In this document: positions 25,691 to 34,394 of the stretch, one piece after another
How positions within the stretch are numbered: the stretch's first letter is position 1
Layout of the letters: each line of letters starts with the position of its first letter
NCBI RefSeq assembly: GCF_003837805.1
Contig: NZ_RQIT01000017.1
Location: 62,001 to 126,000 of the forward strand
DNA: 64,000 nucleotides
Direction of reading: 5' to 3'
Source: Bradyrhizobium sp. RP6
GTDB lineage: Bacteria > Pseudomonadota > Alphaproteobacteria > Rhizobiales > Xanthobacteraceae
Notes under the pieces: model-generated
What the model was told of the DNA's origin: nothing
What the model saw: only the letters and a program-made list of their open reading frames with translations
The model's database searches: none
Program-made: the position numbers and the translations under genes

Positions 25691-26605
25691 CTAAGCCTCC
25701 CCCGCCAACCTAAACGTCCCTTCCATCATCTGCACGCAACTGCCGCCGACATGGGCGGAGACGATCTTGCCGTCCTGCTTGCGCACGCGGGTGAGAAGCA
25801 TGCTCGGACGGCCCATGTCAAAGCCCTGGCCGATGGTGAGCTTCAATTCGCCGTCGCGCATGGGATCGAGATCGGCGAACAGCGCGGCGGCGGCAACGGT
25901 CGCACTGCCGGTGGCGGGATCTTCGATCAGGCCGCTTGCGCCGGGAAAGAACATCCGCGCCTGACGCTCGCACGGCGCCTCCGCTGCCGGCACATCGCGC
26001 GTGTAGAAGTAGACCGAGAAGGCGCCGTCGCGCGGCAGCATCCGACCGAATGCCGCGGCATCGGGCTTGGCGCGCCGCACGGCCTCGCGCGATCGCACCT
26101 CAGCTACCACGAACGGCGTTCCGACGCCGACGACCTGCGGCGCGTGATGATCGGTCGTGATGTCATCCGCCGCCAGCGACATGCAGGCGGCGACGTCGGC
26201 TGCGGACAGCTGCGCAAGCCTCGCCAGAGGCTGCGGCGCGGTGAGCTCGGCGCCGATCACCCTGCCCTGCTCCCGCACGATATCGACCGGGACCAGACCG
26301 GCCTTCTCCTCGAACAGCAGCCGCGGCTTCGGCTCATTCGCGATTCCCGCCAGCACGAAGGCGGTGCCGACATTGGGATGGCCCGCGAAGGGAAGCTCCC
26401 GGACCGGCGTGAAGATGCGCACCTCGGCGTCGTTGGCCCTGTCGCGCGGCGGCAGCACGAAGGTCGTCTCGGATTAGTTGAACTCGGTGGCGATCGCCTG
26501 CATCTGCTGCGTCGTCAGCCCGCCGGCATCGAGCACCACGGCGAGCTGGTTGCCGCCGAAGGCGCGGTCGGTGAACACGTCGACGGTGACGTAGCGGCGC
26601 TGCAT
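25691..26605 (-). pseudogene. PhzF-family isomerase/epimerase with premature stop
   Basis: Read from the ATG at 26605, the frame gives MQRRYVTVDVFTDRAFGGNQ, a canonical PhzF start, and continues to EFN, where codon 44 is TAA (26474-26476). The next residues SETTFVLPP contain the family's catalytic Glu, and the normal sequence here is N-Y-S-E-T. A single base change of TAC or TAT to TAA therefore truncates the protein. The rest is intact to a 304-codon length, with ELPFAGHPNVGTAFVL and DPATGSATVAAAAL. A GTG at 26458 could start an N-terminally shortened form lacking the catalytic Glu. Confidence 0.85.
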
Positions 26606-26756
26606 TTTCGCTTCTCATGCAAGTCGCGGCCGCGACCGGCCGCTTCGCCGGCACTCTACAAGCCGAAAACGTCGCTCGTCATGCCCCAAAATTGAGTGCA
26701 ATCGGAGCAATCGCGGATGATGGAAGAGACCTGCGTGCGGCGACGCATGATGCGCG

Positions 26757-28064
26757 CTACCCCAGCTGAAACACCGCCACCGGACGCTCGTAGCCGCGCA
26801 CCTCGACTTCACCGAGCGCGACGGCGTCGCTGCCGTCGTCGCCCAGCGCCTCGCGCACGGATGCGGAGATCAGGAGCTGCGAGCCGAACTCCTTGTTCAG
26901 TGCCTCAAGGCGCGAGGCGAAGTTCACGGTATCGCCGATAACGGTGTATTCCTTGCGCCGGGGCGAGCCGATATTGCCGGCGACGACCTCGCCGAAATGG
27001 ATGCCGATGCCGATCCGAAGCGGCCAGCTCGTCTCTGCGTTGATGCGATCCATCGCGCTCAGCATCTCGCGGCCTGCGGCAACCGCACGCTGCGCAGCGT
27101 CGGAGGCCTCCAGCGGCGCACCGAACAGCGCCAGAAAGCCGTCGCCCAGAAACTTGTTCACGATGCCGCCGTGACGGTCGAGGATGTCGACCAGGACCGC
27201 AAAGGCGCCGTCGAGCCGATCGACCACTTCCTGCGGGGTGCGCGACTGCGCGCCGGCGGTGAAGCCGCGGAAATCGACGAACATCACCGCCACACGGCGG
27301 AGATCGCCGCCCGCGCCGGCTCCGGCGGCCATCAGCCGCTCCACCACCTGGGGGGAGACATGCTGTCCGAACAGGTTAGTCACGCGGTCACGCGCGGTCG
27401 CTGCCGCAATACTCGCGGCGAATTGCCGCCGCAATTGCGCGCCGACGGCACCCGCCAGCACGCCGCAGATCAGGATGACCACGCTGCGCACGGCGTGGAA
27501 GTAGATCAGGGGCTCCCCGGTCTCGCTCGTCATGTTGTAGTAGAGCGCGGCCGCCAGAAGCCCGGCGGCAGCCACGAAACCCGTGAATGAGGAAAGCCAG
27601 AAATCAAGCCGCAGAGTCGAGAGGATGATGAAGATGAAGTACATGAGCGGTACTGCGAAACCGAGAGCCTGGCTCGCGCCCATGGACCGGATTTGCAGGA
27701 TGAGGATGACGGTCGGCAGCGAGGTTTCGATCAGCGCGCCGATATAGCGCCTGATCACAGGCAGGTCGCGATCGAGGCGGAGGTTCTTCCTGATCTGGGT
27801 GCGGACCCAGACCTCGAACAGGATGAAGCCGAGGAGAAGGCCGTAGACCTGGATGATCCCTTCCGTCCCGCGCCAGACCCGGTTCACCACAGTGGGATCG
27901 AGCAAATAGATCGCAGTGAGGAACAGCATCATGACGCACCCCGTCAGGATCAGCGCTCGCACCCGCAATAGCTCGGTGCGCAGCACTTCCCGCGTCAGCT
28001 CGCGCTCGAAATCCTTCGAGAGCACGGCATGCTGCCGTGTCTTCCTGCTGGGAAACCCGGCCAT
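26757..28064 (-). CDS. Membrane-anchored adenylate/guanylate cyclase
   Basis: The 435-residue protein has about six or seven membrane helices in its first 215 residues, then a short linker and a class III cyclase domain. Catalytic features are FVDFRGFTAGAQSR and LGDGFLALFGAP for the metal Asp residues, and IGDTVNFASRLEALN near the end. The membrane part resembles the integral sensors of CyaA-like rhizobial cyclases. It is a single gene and the second class III cyclase in the window. Rhizobia carry many such cyclases and no target can be assigned. Confidence 0.92.
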   Translation of the reverse strand: MAGFPSRKTRQHAVLSKDFERELTREVLRTELLRVRALILTGCVMMLFLTAIYLLDPTVVNRVWRGTEGIIQVYGLLLGFILFEVWVRTQIRKNLRLDRDLPVIRRYIGALIETSLPTVILILQIRSMGASQALGFAVPLMYFIFIILSTLRLDFWLSSFTGFVAAAGLLAAALYYNMTSETGEPLIYFHAVRSVVILICGVLAGAVGAQLRRQFAASIAAATARDRVTNLFGQHVSPQVVERLMAAGAGAGGDLRRVAVMFVDFRGFTAGAQSRTPQEVVDRLDGAFAVLVDILDRHGGIVNKFLGDGFLALFGAPLEASDAAQRAVAAGREMLSAMDRINAETSWPLRIGIGIHFGEVVAGNIGSPRRKEYTVIGDTVNFASRLEALNKEFGSQLLISASVREALGDDGSDAVALGEVEVRGYERPVAVFQLG

Positions 28065-28075
28065 TCCACCCCCTT

Positions 28076-28157
28076 GTCATTCCGGGGCGCGGCGCAGCCG
28101 CGAACCCGGTATCGCGAGATTCCGGGTTCGACGCTGGCGCATCGTCCCGGAATGACG
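28076..28157. repeat. Palindromic intergenic repeat, CATTCCGGG family
   Basis: TGTCATTCCGGGGCGCGG and GTCCCGGAATGACG form the ends. The interior ATTCCGGGTTCGACGCTGGCG matches the copy at 1018 almost exactly. It lies upstream of the cyclase and downstream of the efflux operon. Confidence 0.88.
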
Positions 28158-28174
28158 TCACAGGGCAGTCTGCC

Positions 28175-29338
28175 TCAATCCAGGGTGCGGCGAAAGCGCG
28201 TCACGGCGATTGTCATGGCGAGCAGCATCAGGGCCGCCAACGCCAGAGCATCGAAGTGAAGGTTCTGCATGGTCGCGCCCTTCAGCATGATGGCTCGGAC
28301 GATGCGCAAATAATGGGTCAGCGGCAGGCCCTCGCCGAGATATTGCGCCCATGCCGGCATGCCCGCGAACGGGAACATGAAGCCGGAGAGCAAGATGCTG
28401 GGCAGGAAGAACATCATCGACATCTGCATTGCCTGGAGCTGGTTCTGCACCAGGGTCGAGATCGTGTAGCCGATTGACAGATTGGTGGTGATGAATAGGG
28501 TCGAGAGCAGCGCCAGCAGGACGAGGTTGCCGAGCACGGGCACGCCGAACAGGCCGACGCCGATGCTGATGATCAGGAAGGCCTGGACGAAGCCGACCAG
28601 AACGTAAGGGATGATCTTGCCGAGCATCACCTCGACCGGCTTGATCGGCATCGACAGCAGACTCTCCATTGTGCCGCGCTCGACCTCGCGCGTGACCGAC
28701 AGCGCGGTGAAGATCAGCATGGTCATGGTCAGGATGGTGCCGACCAGCCCCGGCACGATGTTGAGGCTGGAGCTGGCTGCCGGATTGTAGCGCGCGTGCG
28801 CGCGGATCTCGAACGGCATCTCCGGGGGATCGCCGATGTAGAGATCGTGCTTGAGCGCGGTCTGCACGACCATGCCGAGCGAACCGATCGCCGAACTCGC
28901 CGCGACCGGGTCGGTGGCGTCGGCGGCGACCAGCAGCGCCGGCCTGTCGCCACGCCGCACCGCCCGTTCGAAGCCGCGCGGGATCTCGACGCCGAACAGC
29001 ACCTTGCCGGATTTCAGCAGGTTGTCGAATTCGTCGATATCGTGCACTTCATAGAGGAAGCGGAAATAGGCGGTGTTCTCCAGCGCCTTCAGGATCGAGC
29101 GGGCGAGATCGGAATCCTCCTGGAGCAGCACGGCACTCGGCAGATGACGCGGCGTGGTGTTGATGGCATAGCCGAACAGCATCAGCTGCATCACGGGCAA
29201 CATCACGATCATCGCGAACGAGACGCGATCGCGCTTGAGCTGGATGAACTCCTTGACCAGCATCGCATAGGAGCGCCGCAGAAAGCCGAAGCGCTCGCCG
29301 ACCTCGCGCCGTGGTGCAGGATGGTCGACTGCGCTCAT
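28175..29338 (-). CDS. ABC-2 type transporter permease
   Basis: The 387-residue permease has an N-terminal membrane helix (VSFAMIVMLPVMQLMLFGYA), a large periplasmic loop and five C-terminal helices with the ABC-2 family segment REVERGTMESLLSMPIKPVE. It resembles YhhJ/YbhR-type exporter subunits. It overlaps the ATPase gene by 4 bases and is the last gene of a four-gene operon (TetR, HlyD, ATPase, permease). Substrate unknown; a drug or lipophilic compound is probable given the TetR control. Confidence 0.92.
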   Translation of the reverse strand: MSAVDHPAPRREVGERFGFLRRSYAMLVKEFIQLKRDRVSFAMIVMLPVMQLMLFGYAINTTPRHLPSAVLLQEDSDLARSILKALENTAYFRFLYEVHDIDEFDNLLKSGKVLFGVEIPRGFERAVRRGDRPALLVAADATDPVAASSAIGSLGMVVQTALKHDLYIGDPPEMPFEIRAHARYNPAASSSLNIVPGLVGTILTMTMLIFTALSVTREVERGTMESLLSMPIKPVEVMLGKIIPYVLVGFVQAFLIISIGVGLFGVPVLGNLVLLALLSTLFITTNLSIGYTISTLVQNQLQAMQMSMMFFLPSILLSGFMFPFAGMPAWAQYLGEGLPLTHYLRIVRAIMLKGATMQNLHFDALALAALMLLAMTIAVTRFRRTLD

Positions 29339-30267
29339 TGGAAATTGTCCCTGGAGCGCCCCATCAGCTCGATGAACACGTCTTCGAGCGACGGTTGCGA
29401 CTTCTGCCAGCTAACTCCGCCCTTCTCGCGCCAGGGCGCGATGCTGTCTTCGAGCGCCGCGACATCGCGGCCGGAAACATGCAGTGAGGTGCCGAACGGC
29501 GCCACCATGTCGATCCCGGGCTTACCCGAGAGCGCGGCCCCAAGCTCGTTCAGTCCCTCGCCGGTGACGGTGTAGGTCGTCAGCGCCGATTTCGCGATCA
29601 CCTCCTCCACCGTGCCGTGCGCCAACAGATAGCCGTAGGCGATGTAGGCGATCTCGTGGCACCGCTCGGCCTCGTCCATGTAATGGGTCGAGACCAGCAC
29701 CGTGAGGCCTTCGGCGGCGAGCGCGTGGATCTCGTTCCAGAAATCGCGCCGCGCCTTGGGATCCACGCCGGCGGTCGGCTCGTCCAGCAGCAACAATTGT
29801 GGATTGGGCAGCGTGCAGGCCCCCAGCGCCAGCCGCTGCTTCCAGCCGCCGGAGAGCTCTCCCGCAAGCTGCTCCTCGCGCCCCGAGAGCCCGAGCCGCC
29901 TGATCATGTCGCGCGCGGCGCCGCGCGCGTCGGTGACGCCATAGAGCCGCGCGACGAATTCGAGGTTCTCCCGCACCGAGAGGTCCTGGTACAGGCTGAA
30001 GCGCTGGGTCATGTAGCCGACCCGGCGCTTGATCTTCTCGGCATCGCGACGGATGTCGTAGCCGAGGCAGGTGCCCTCGCCGCTATCAGGCGTGAGCAGC
30101 CCGCAGAGGATGCGGATGGTCGTGGTCTTGCCCGAGCCATTGGGTCCGAGGAAGCCGTAGATCGAGCCGCGCTTCACCTGCATCGACAGATCGTGGACGA
30201 CCTCGCGTCCGCCGAACGACTTGGTCAGGCCCTTGACGTCGATTGCGATGCCGTTGCCGCTGTTCAT
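29335..30267 (-). CDS. ABC transporter ATP-binding protein
   Basis: The 310-residue ATPase has Walker A GPNGSGKTT, the signature LSGGWKQRLALG, and Walker B LLLLDEPTAGVD, followed by a switch His in VSTHYMDEAERC. The 70-residue C-terminal extension is typical of YbhF/DrrA-type exporter ATPases. It overlaps both neighbours by 4 bases, so translation is coupled. It powers the ABC-2 permease encoded next. Confidence 0.95.
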   Translation of the reverse strand: MNSGNGIAIDVKGLTKSFGGREVVHDLSMQVKRGSIYGFLGPNGSGKTTTIRILCGLLTPDSGEGTCLGYDIRRDAEKIKRRVGYMTQRFSLYQDLSVRENLEFVARLYGVTDARGAARDMIRRLGLSGREEQLAGELSGGWKQRLALGACTLPNPQLLLLDEPTAGVDPKARRDFWNEIHALAAEGLTVLVSTHYMDEAERCHEIAYIAYGYLLAHGTVEEVIAKSALTTYTVTGEGLNELGAALSGKPGIDMVAPFGTSLHVSGRDVAALEDSIAPWREKGGVSWQKSQPSLEDVFIELMGRSRDNFQ

Positions 30268-31052
30268 CGCTTGTCCGCCACGGGTGTCTTCGGGTTGAGA
30301 TACACGTCGATCGGCTGCCCCACACGCAAGGCATCGGGACGAGAGGGCCGCGCCTGGATCAGATAGACCAGCTTGTTGCGCTCATCGAGGCTGTAGATGA
30401 CGGGCGGGGTGTATTCGGCCGAGGTCGCGATGAAGTAGATCTTTGCGGTGAGGTCGGCCGCGCAATTGTCGCACGAGATGCGCACCGTGTCGCCGATCGC
30501 GAGCTTCGGCAATTCGGTCTCCGGCACGAAGAAACGCAGCTTCATGTTGCCGGGCGGCATGATCGACAGCACCGGACGCTGCGCCGCCACCATCTCGCCC
30601 TCGCGAAAATAGATCTGCTGGATCGTGCCGGCGACGGGCGCGAAGCCCTTTCGCCGCGCCATCCGCGTCTCCGACGTCGCCACCCGCGCTTCCGCGACAC
30701 GCAAGGCCGACACGGCGGCATCGAGATTGGCCTGGGTGCCCGAGCCGGTCTTGCTCAGCGAGGCCGCCCGGTCATAGGTCTGCTGCGCGTTCGCCAGTGT
30801 CGCCTTGTTCTGATTGAGATCGGCGCGCTGGAGGTCGTCGTCGACGGAATAGAGGTCATCACCGACCTTGACCTCGTCGCCTTCGCGGACGTTGAGCTTG
30901 GTGACCCGCCCCGCTTCGTCCGGGCTGACGAAGATCATGTCGGCCTCGACCCAGCCCTGGAAGCCCGGATCGCGCTTCTCCGTGCATCCGGCAAGCCCGG
31001 TTGCGAGGGCGATCGTCAATGCAAGACTGAAAATTGCCTGTGACGACATCAT
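30264..31052 (-). CDS. HlyD-family periplasmic adaptor lipoprotein
   Basis: The 262-residue protein has a lipoprotein signal with lipobox GLAGC near residue 22, a lipoyl-like half (VREGDEVKVGDDLYSVDDD), a helical hairpin (NKATLANAQQTYDRAASLSK) and a beta barrel. It matches YbhG/HlyD adaptors that link an inner-membrane ABC exporter to an outer-membrane channel. Its start overlaps the TetR stop by 4 bases and its stop overlaps the ATPase start. No outer-membrane factor is encoded nearby. Confidence 0.92.
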   Translation of the reverse strand: MMSSQAIFSLALTIALATGLAGCTEKRDPGFQGWVEADMIFVSPDEAGRVTKLNVREGDEVKVGDDLYSVDDDLQRADLNQNKATLANAQQTYDRAASLSKTGSGTQANLDAAVSALRVAEARVATSETRMARRKGFAPVAGTIQQIYFREGEMVAAQRPVLSIMPPGNMKLRFFVPETELPKLAIGDTVRISCDNCAADLTAKIYFIATSAEYTPPVIYSLDERNKLVYLIQARPSRPDALRVGQPIDVYLNPKTPVADKR

Positions 31053-31741
31053 GTCGTCCTCCGTTCGCCAAAAATCAAATCGAGATGGACGCGCAGCATC
31101 TCTTGCGCATCGAGCGGCGCATGCCGCGCAAACAGGCTCTGCCAGATCACCGCAATCATCGCGGGCGCGACCAGGATCTGCGGATAGCGAGCGAGATCCT
31201 TTTCGCGGATCTCGCCACGGGCGATGCCGAGCTCGATCAGCGCGCGCATGGCAGCAATCCCGCGAGAGACCACCTCGCGGTAGTAGAAGTCGGCGACGGA
31301 AGGAAAGCGCGGCCCCTCCGCCACGATCAGACGCACCAGATCGCCGCGCCTCGTACCGATCACCTCCTTCAGGAAGGAGCTCGCGAAAGCCTCGATCAGG
31401 TCGCGCACCGAGCCCGCCGGCGGCGGCAGCGCAGTCAGCCGCGCCACGACAGGCACGATGACGATGCGCACCAGCTCCTCGAACATCGATTCCTTGTCCT
31501 TGAAGTGCAGGTAGATCGTGCCCTTGGCGACGCCCGCGCGCTTGGCAATGTCATCGAGCCGCGTCGCCGCAAACCCGCGCGCGATGAATTCGTCCATCGC
31601 CGCTTCCACAATCGCCGCACGCCGCTCCGCCGCGCGTGTAGCGCGGCTCGAGGCGGGCGCCTCCTCCTTGCTGCGAGCAGGGTCCTTCGCGCCGGCGCGA
31701 ATGGCTGATGGCAGGGCGGCTTTGGTCGGCTTTCTAGTCAT
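31049..31741 (-). CDS. TetR/AcrR family regulator of the efflux operon
   Basis: The 230-residue regulator has a basic, Ala-rich leader of about 35 residues, then a TetR-type helix-turn-helix (IVEAAMDEFIARGFAATRLD, then AKRAGVAKGTIYLHFKDKES). It is the first gene of the efflux operon and overlaps the HlyD gene by 4 bases. A perfect 20-base palindrome lies 10 bases before its start, so it probably represses the operon including itself, releasing when it binds the transported compound. Confidence 0.93.
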   Translation of the reverse strand: MTRKPTKAALPSAIRAGAKDPARSKEEAPASSRATRAAERRAAIVEAAMDEFIARGFAATRLDDIAKRAGVAKGTIYLHFKDKESMFEELVRIVIVPVVARLTALPPPAGSVRDLIEAFASSFLKEVIGTRRGDLVRLIVAEGPRFPSVADFYYREVVSRGIAAMRALIELGIARGEIREKDLARYPQILVAPAMIAVIWQSLFARHAPLDAQEMLRVHLDLIFGERRTT

Positions 31742-31750
31742 TTGAAATCT

Positions 31751-31770
31751 ATGACTGACTAGTCAGTCAT
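31751..31770. promoter_or_regulatory. TetR operator: perfect 20-bp palindrome
   Basis: ATGACTGACTAGTCAGTCAT is identical to its reverse complement. It begins 10 bases upstream of the TetR gene start, and contains the TGACTnnnnAGTCA-type halves common to TetR-family sites. Confidence 0.8.
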
Positions 31771-31806
31771 AGTCAAGTCAATGACATAGCCTTCTCCTCG
31801 AGACGA

Positions 31807-31840
31807 ATTAGCATTGACTAATACATTAGCTGACGCTAAT
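31807..31840. promoter_or_regulatory. Tandem ArsR-type operator dyads
   Basis: Two 16-base dyads, ATTAGCATTGACTAAT (31807-31822) and ATTAGCTGACGCTAAT (31825-31840), are spaced 18 bases centre to centre. They end 8 bases before the ArsR start. ArsR regulators commonly bind such AT-rich dyads overlapping their own promoter. Confidence 0.7.
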
Positions 31841-31848
31841 CGAATTGT

Positions 31849-32184
31849 ATGATTGAAGCCCCCCAAAACCCCGTCACCACCGTGATGCGCGCCCTTGCCG
31901 ACCCGACACGGCGCGCCGTGTTCGAGCGCGTGTTCGAAAGCAAGGAGATTAGCGTCGCCGAGCTGACGCGCGGCAGTGGGGTCACTCAGGGCGCGATTTC
32001 GCAACACCTGAAGTCCCTCAAGCAGGCCGGCCTCGTCGCCGAGCGCGCAGAGGGCCGCAACGTCTATTACCGCGCCGCACCGCAAGGACTCGAGCCGCTG
32101 GTGACCTGGATGGATCATTACGGCGTCTTCTGGCGCGAGCGCTTCCAGAACCTGCGTGACCTCTTGAAGGAGATCGATCCGTGA
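31849..32184 (+). CDS. ArsR family transcriptional regulator
   Basis: The 111-residue regulator has a winged helix-turn-helix with RALADPTRRAVFERVFE and GVTQGAISQHLKSLKQAGLV. No Cys residues for metal binding are seen, so it belongs to the non-metal branch found with AHSA1/SRPBCC proteins. The stop overlaps the GTG of the SRPBCC gene by 4 bases. It probably represses its own operon through the two dyads just upstream. Confidence 0.93.
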   Translation: MIEAPQNPVTTVMRALADPTRRAVFERVFESKEISVAELTRGSGVTQGAISQHLKSLKQAGLVAERAEGRNVYYRAAPQGLEPLVTWMDHYGVFWRERFQNLRDLLKEIDP

Positions 32185-32642
32185 GTGCTGCCGCGTCGAA
32201 AGCCGAAACAAGAGACATCGTCATCGACGAGGTCTTCCCTCACACGCCCGAGACCATCTGGAAGGCGCTGACCAGCGCCCAGTTGATCGCGCGCTGGCTG
32301 ATGCAGCCGACCGGCTTCGAGGCCGTCGAAGGCAAGAGCTTCACGTTCCAGACCACCCCGGGCGGTAACTGGGACGGCGTGATCCATTGCCGGGTTCTGG
32401 AGGTCGTCCCGAACCGCCGCCTCGTCTACGCCTGGAAGGGCGGCGATGAGCGCAACGCCGGCTATGGTGCACCGCTCGACACCGTCGTGACGTGGTCCCT
32501 CACCCCGGTCGAAGCCGGCACGCGGATCCGCCTGATCCATGCGGGCTTCGTCCTGCCGAAGAACGAGTCGGCCTACACGGTCATGAGCGGCGGCTGGAAG
32601 AAGGTCGTCCGCAAGCTCGACGAGATCAGCGGCGAAGAGTGA
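32181..32642 (+). CDS. SRPBCC (AHSA1-like) domain protein
   Basis: The 153-residue protein starts at GTG 32181 and has an AHSA1-type fold: DIVIDEVFPHTPETIWKALT, then FTFQTTPGGNWDG and GTRIRLIHAGF. SRPBCC domains bind hydrophobic ligands. The ArsR-AHSA1 pairing is widespread, and its ligand is not known. A GFA-family gene follows 12 bases downstream. Confidence 0.92.
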   Translation: MSAAASKAETRDIVIDEVFPHTPETIWKALTSAQLIARWLMQPTGFEAVEGKSFTFQTTPGGNWDGVIHCRVLEVVPNRRLVYAWKGGDERNAGYGAPLDTVVTWSLTPVEAGTRIRLIHAGFVLPKNESAYTVMSGGWKKVVRKLDEISGEE

Positions 32643-32654
32643 GGAGATATCACG

Positions 32655-33062
32655 ATGGAAAAACCCTATACCGGCGGCTGCGACTGCGGCGCGATCCGCT
32701 ATTCGATCTCCGGCGAGCCCCTGTTCAGCAATCATTGCCAGTGCCGGGACTGCCAGCGGGAAAGCGGCAGCGGCCACGGCTCCTACGCGACATTCGCGCG
32801 CGCCGGCGTCACCCTGACCGGCGAAGCGAAGCATTGGGACATGGTCGCCGACAGCGGCAACGTGAAGACGCGCGGCTTCTGCACACAATGCGGCGTGCCT
32901 GTTTACATGACCTTCGCAGCACAGCCCGACGTCTTCACGATCCGGGCGGCAAGCCTCGACGATCCCGCCCGCTACAGGCCGCAGGCGGTCACTTTCGCCG
33001 CGCGCGGTTACAACTGGGATCATCTTGACCTGACGAGATTTGCAGGCATGCCGCCCGCGTAG
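32655..33062 (+). CDS. GFA family zinc protein
   Basis: The 135-residue protein has the CENP-V/GFA zinc-site pattern: GGCDCGAIRY at the start, NHCQCRDCQRESG, and GFCTQCGVPVY. The family was named for glutathione-dependent formaldehyde-activating enzyme (Gfa), but most members have no tested activity. GAGGAGAT precedes the ATG. It is the third gene of the ArsR operon. Confidence 0.92.
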   Translation: MEKPYTGGCDCGAIRYSISGEPLFSNHCQCRDCQRESGSGHGSYATFARAGVTLTGEAKHWDMVADSGNVKTRGFCTQCGVPVYMTFAAQPDVFTIRAASLDDPARYRPQAVTFAARGYNWDHLDLTRFAGMPPA

Positions 33063-33094
33063 CGCACGGCGCGCTGGAGGTGGTGCTCGGTCGC

Positions 33095-34375
33095 TCAGAT
33101 GCATGGCCGGATGTAGGGTCGGTTGATCTCCCACAACTCCTCGAGCAGGCCGCGCGCGGCCTGCTCGGAATGGATCACAGGATCGAGCAGCAGCGCTTGC
33201 AGCGCCATTTCCTTCGAGGCATGCATCGCCGCCTCCACCGCCATCTGCTGAACCTGAACCTGGATCGTCATCAGCTTGGCCACGCCATCGGGCAGCGGCC
33301 CGAGCGAGACAGGATGGATGCCGGCGGCATCTACCACCACCGGCACCTCGACCGCGGCATCGGCCGGCAGGTTCGGGATCACCTGTCGATTGTGGACGAC
33401 GGCGGATTCGACGAGTTGCTTGCGGTTATGAACGCTGGCCGCGATGATGCTGATCGCGCGTTCCCCCGACGGCACCGACCACCAGTCCGGCACATCGGCA
33501 CGACCGGCGAGCACGTCATCGATCAGCCGCGTCAGTTTCGCGCGTTCGGTCTCGTCCCAGTCATAATTGTAGCCGCCTTCGCCAGCCTCCCAGCCGAACG
33601 AGAGATACTCGCCAACGTGACCGTCGCCGCAGCCGAGCCAGTAGCCGAAGGCATGCAACAATCTGCGCGTCAGGGGTGAGAAGGTGGGATCGAAATCCCG
33701 CTCCTTCTCACGCAACAGCGGATAGAGGTCCTCGCCCGTCTCGCGATCCCGGATTTCGGTCAGGCATTGGAAGTGATTGAGGCCTGCAGCCCACACATCC
33801 ACCCGGCTTTCCGGCATCCCCAGGATTCGGGCGACATCGCCCCGCGCAAGGAATATTCCGTGGCAAAGGCCGACGCTGCGAATCCTGCTGTACCGCCCGA
33901 GCGCCAGGATGATGCGGCTTTCCGGATTGGAGAAGTTGATGAAGGTCGCGCGCGGGCAGCGGAGCTCCATCTCATGCACGAAGTCGAAGACCACCGGCAA
34001 GGTGCGCAGCGTGAAGAACAAGCCGCCGGGTCCGCCGTTCTCACCCAGCGTATGATGGATGCCAAACTTACGCGGAATCTCGAAATCGAGCCGCCACAGC
34101 CGATTGCGATCGATCGCAGTGGAATGCACGACGAACTCTGCCCCGTCGAGCGCCGCGCGCCAATCCGTCGTGGCCTCGATGGCATAACCGGTGCCGGATC
34201 TCTCGTTGAGCAATTTCGCGAGCCGTCTCGACCGGCCGAGCCGGTCGACGTCTCGTCCGACCAGGACCAATGTTGAACCGGCGAGATCGCGGGTCGAGAA
34301 CAGGTCCCGGAACATGCTCATCCCAAAGGATGCGCTGCTGGCGCCGAGAAAGACGATCTTCGTTGGCCGGGCCAT
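33095..34375 (-). CDS. Glycoside hydrolase family 4 protein (MelA-like)
   Basis: The 426-residue protein begins with a Rossmann NAD site (KIVFLGASSASFGMSMFRDL) and has the GH4 metal and substrate motifs NFSNPESRIILAL, GLCHGIF (Cys and His ligands) and AAGLNHFQCL. GH4 enzymes are NAD- and Mn-dependent glycosidases working by oxidation-elimination; the CH pair is as in alpha-galactosidase MelA. No sugar transporter is adjacent, so the substrate is open. AAGGAG lies 7 bases upstream of the ATG. Confidence 0.88.
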   Translation of the reverse strand: MARPTKIVFLGASSASFGMSMFRDLFSTRDLAGSTLVLVGRDVDRLGRSRRLAKLLNERSGTGYAIEATTDWRAALDGAEFVVHSTAIDRNRLWRLDFEIPRKFGIHHTLGENGGPGGLFFTLRTLPVVFDFVHEMELRCPRATFINFSNPESRIILALGRYSRIRSVGLCHGIFLARGDVARILGMPESRVDVWAAGLNHFQCLTEIRDRETGEDLYPLLREKERDFDPTFSPLTRRLLHAFGYWLGCGDGHVGEYLSFGWEAGEGGYNYDWDETERAKLTRLIDDVLAGRADVPDWWSVPSGERAISIIAASVHNRKQLVESAVVHNRQVIPNLPADAAVEVPVVVDAAGIHPVSLGPLPDGVAKLMTIQVQVQQMAVEAAMHASKEMALQALLLDPVIHSEQAARGLLEELWEINRPYIRPCI

Positions 34376-34394
34376 GCCCTGCTCCTTGCAGAGG

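Noticed and set aside
31049..32642. Toxin-antitoxin interpretation of the ArsR-SRPBCC pair
   Set aside because: The 111-residue ArsR and AHSA1-like proteins are a standard regulator-ligand-binding pair, and nothing resembles a toxin fold.
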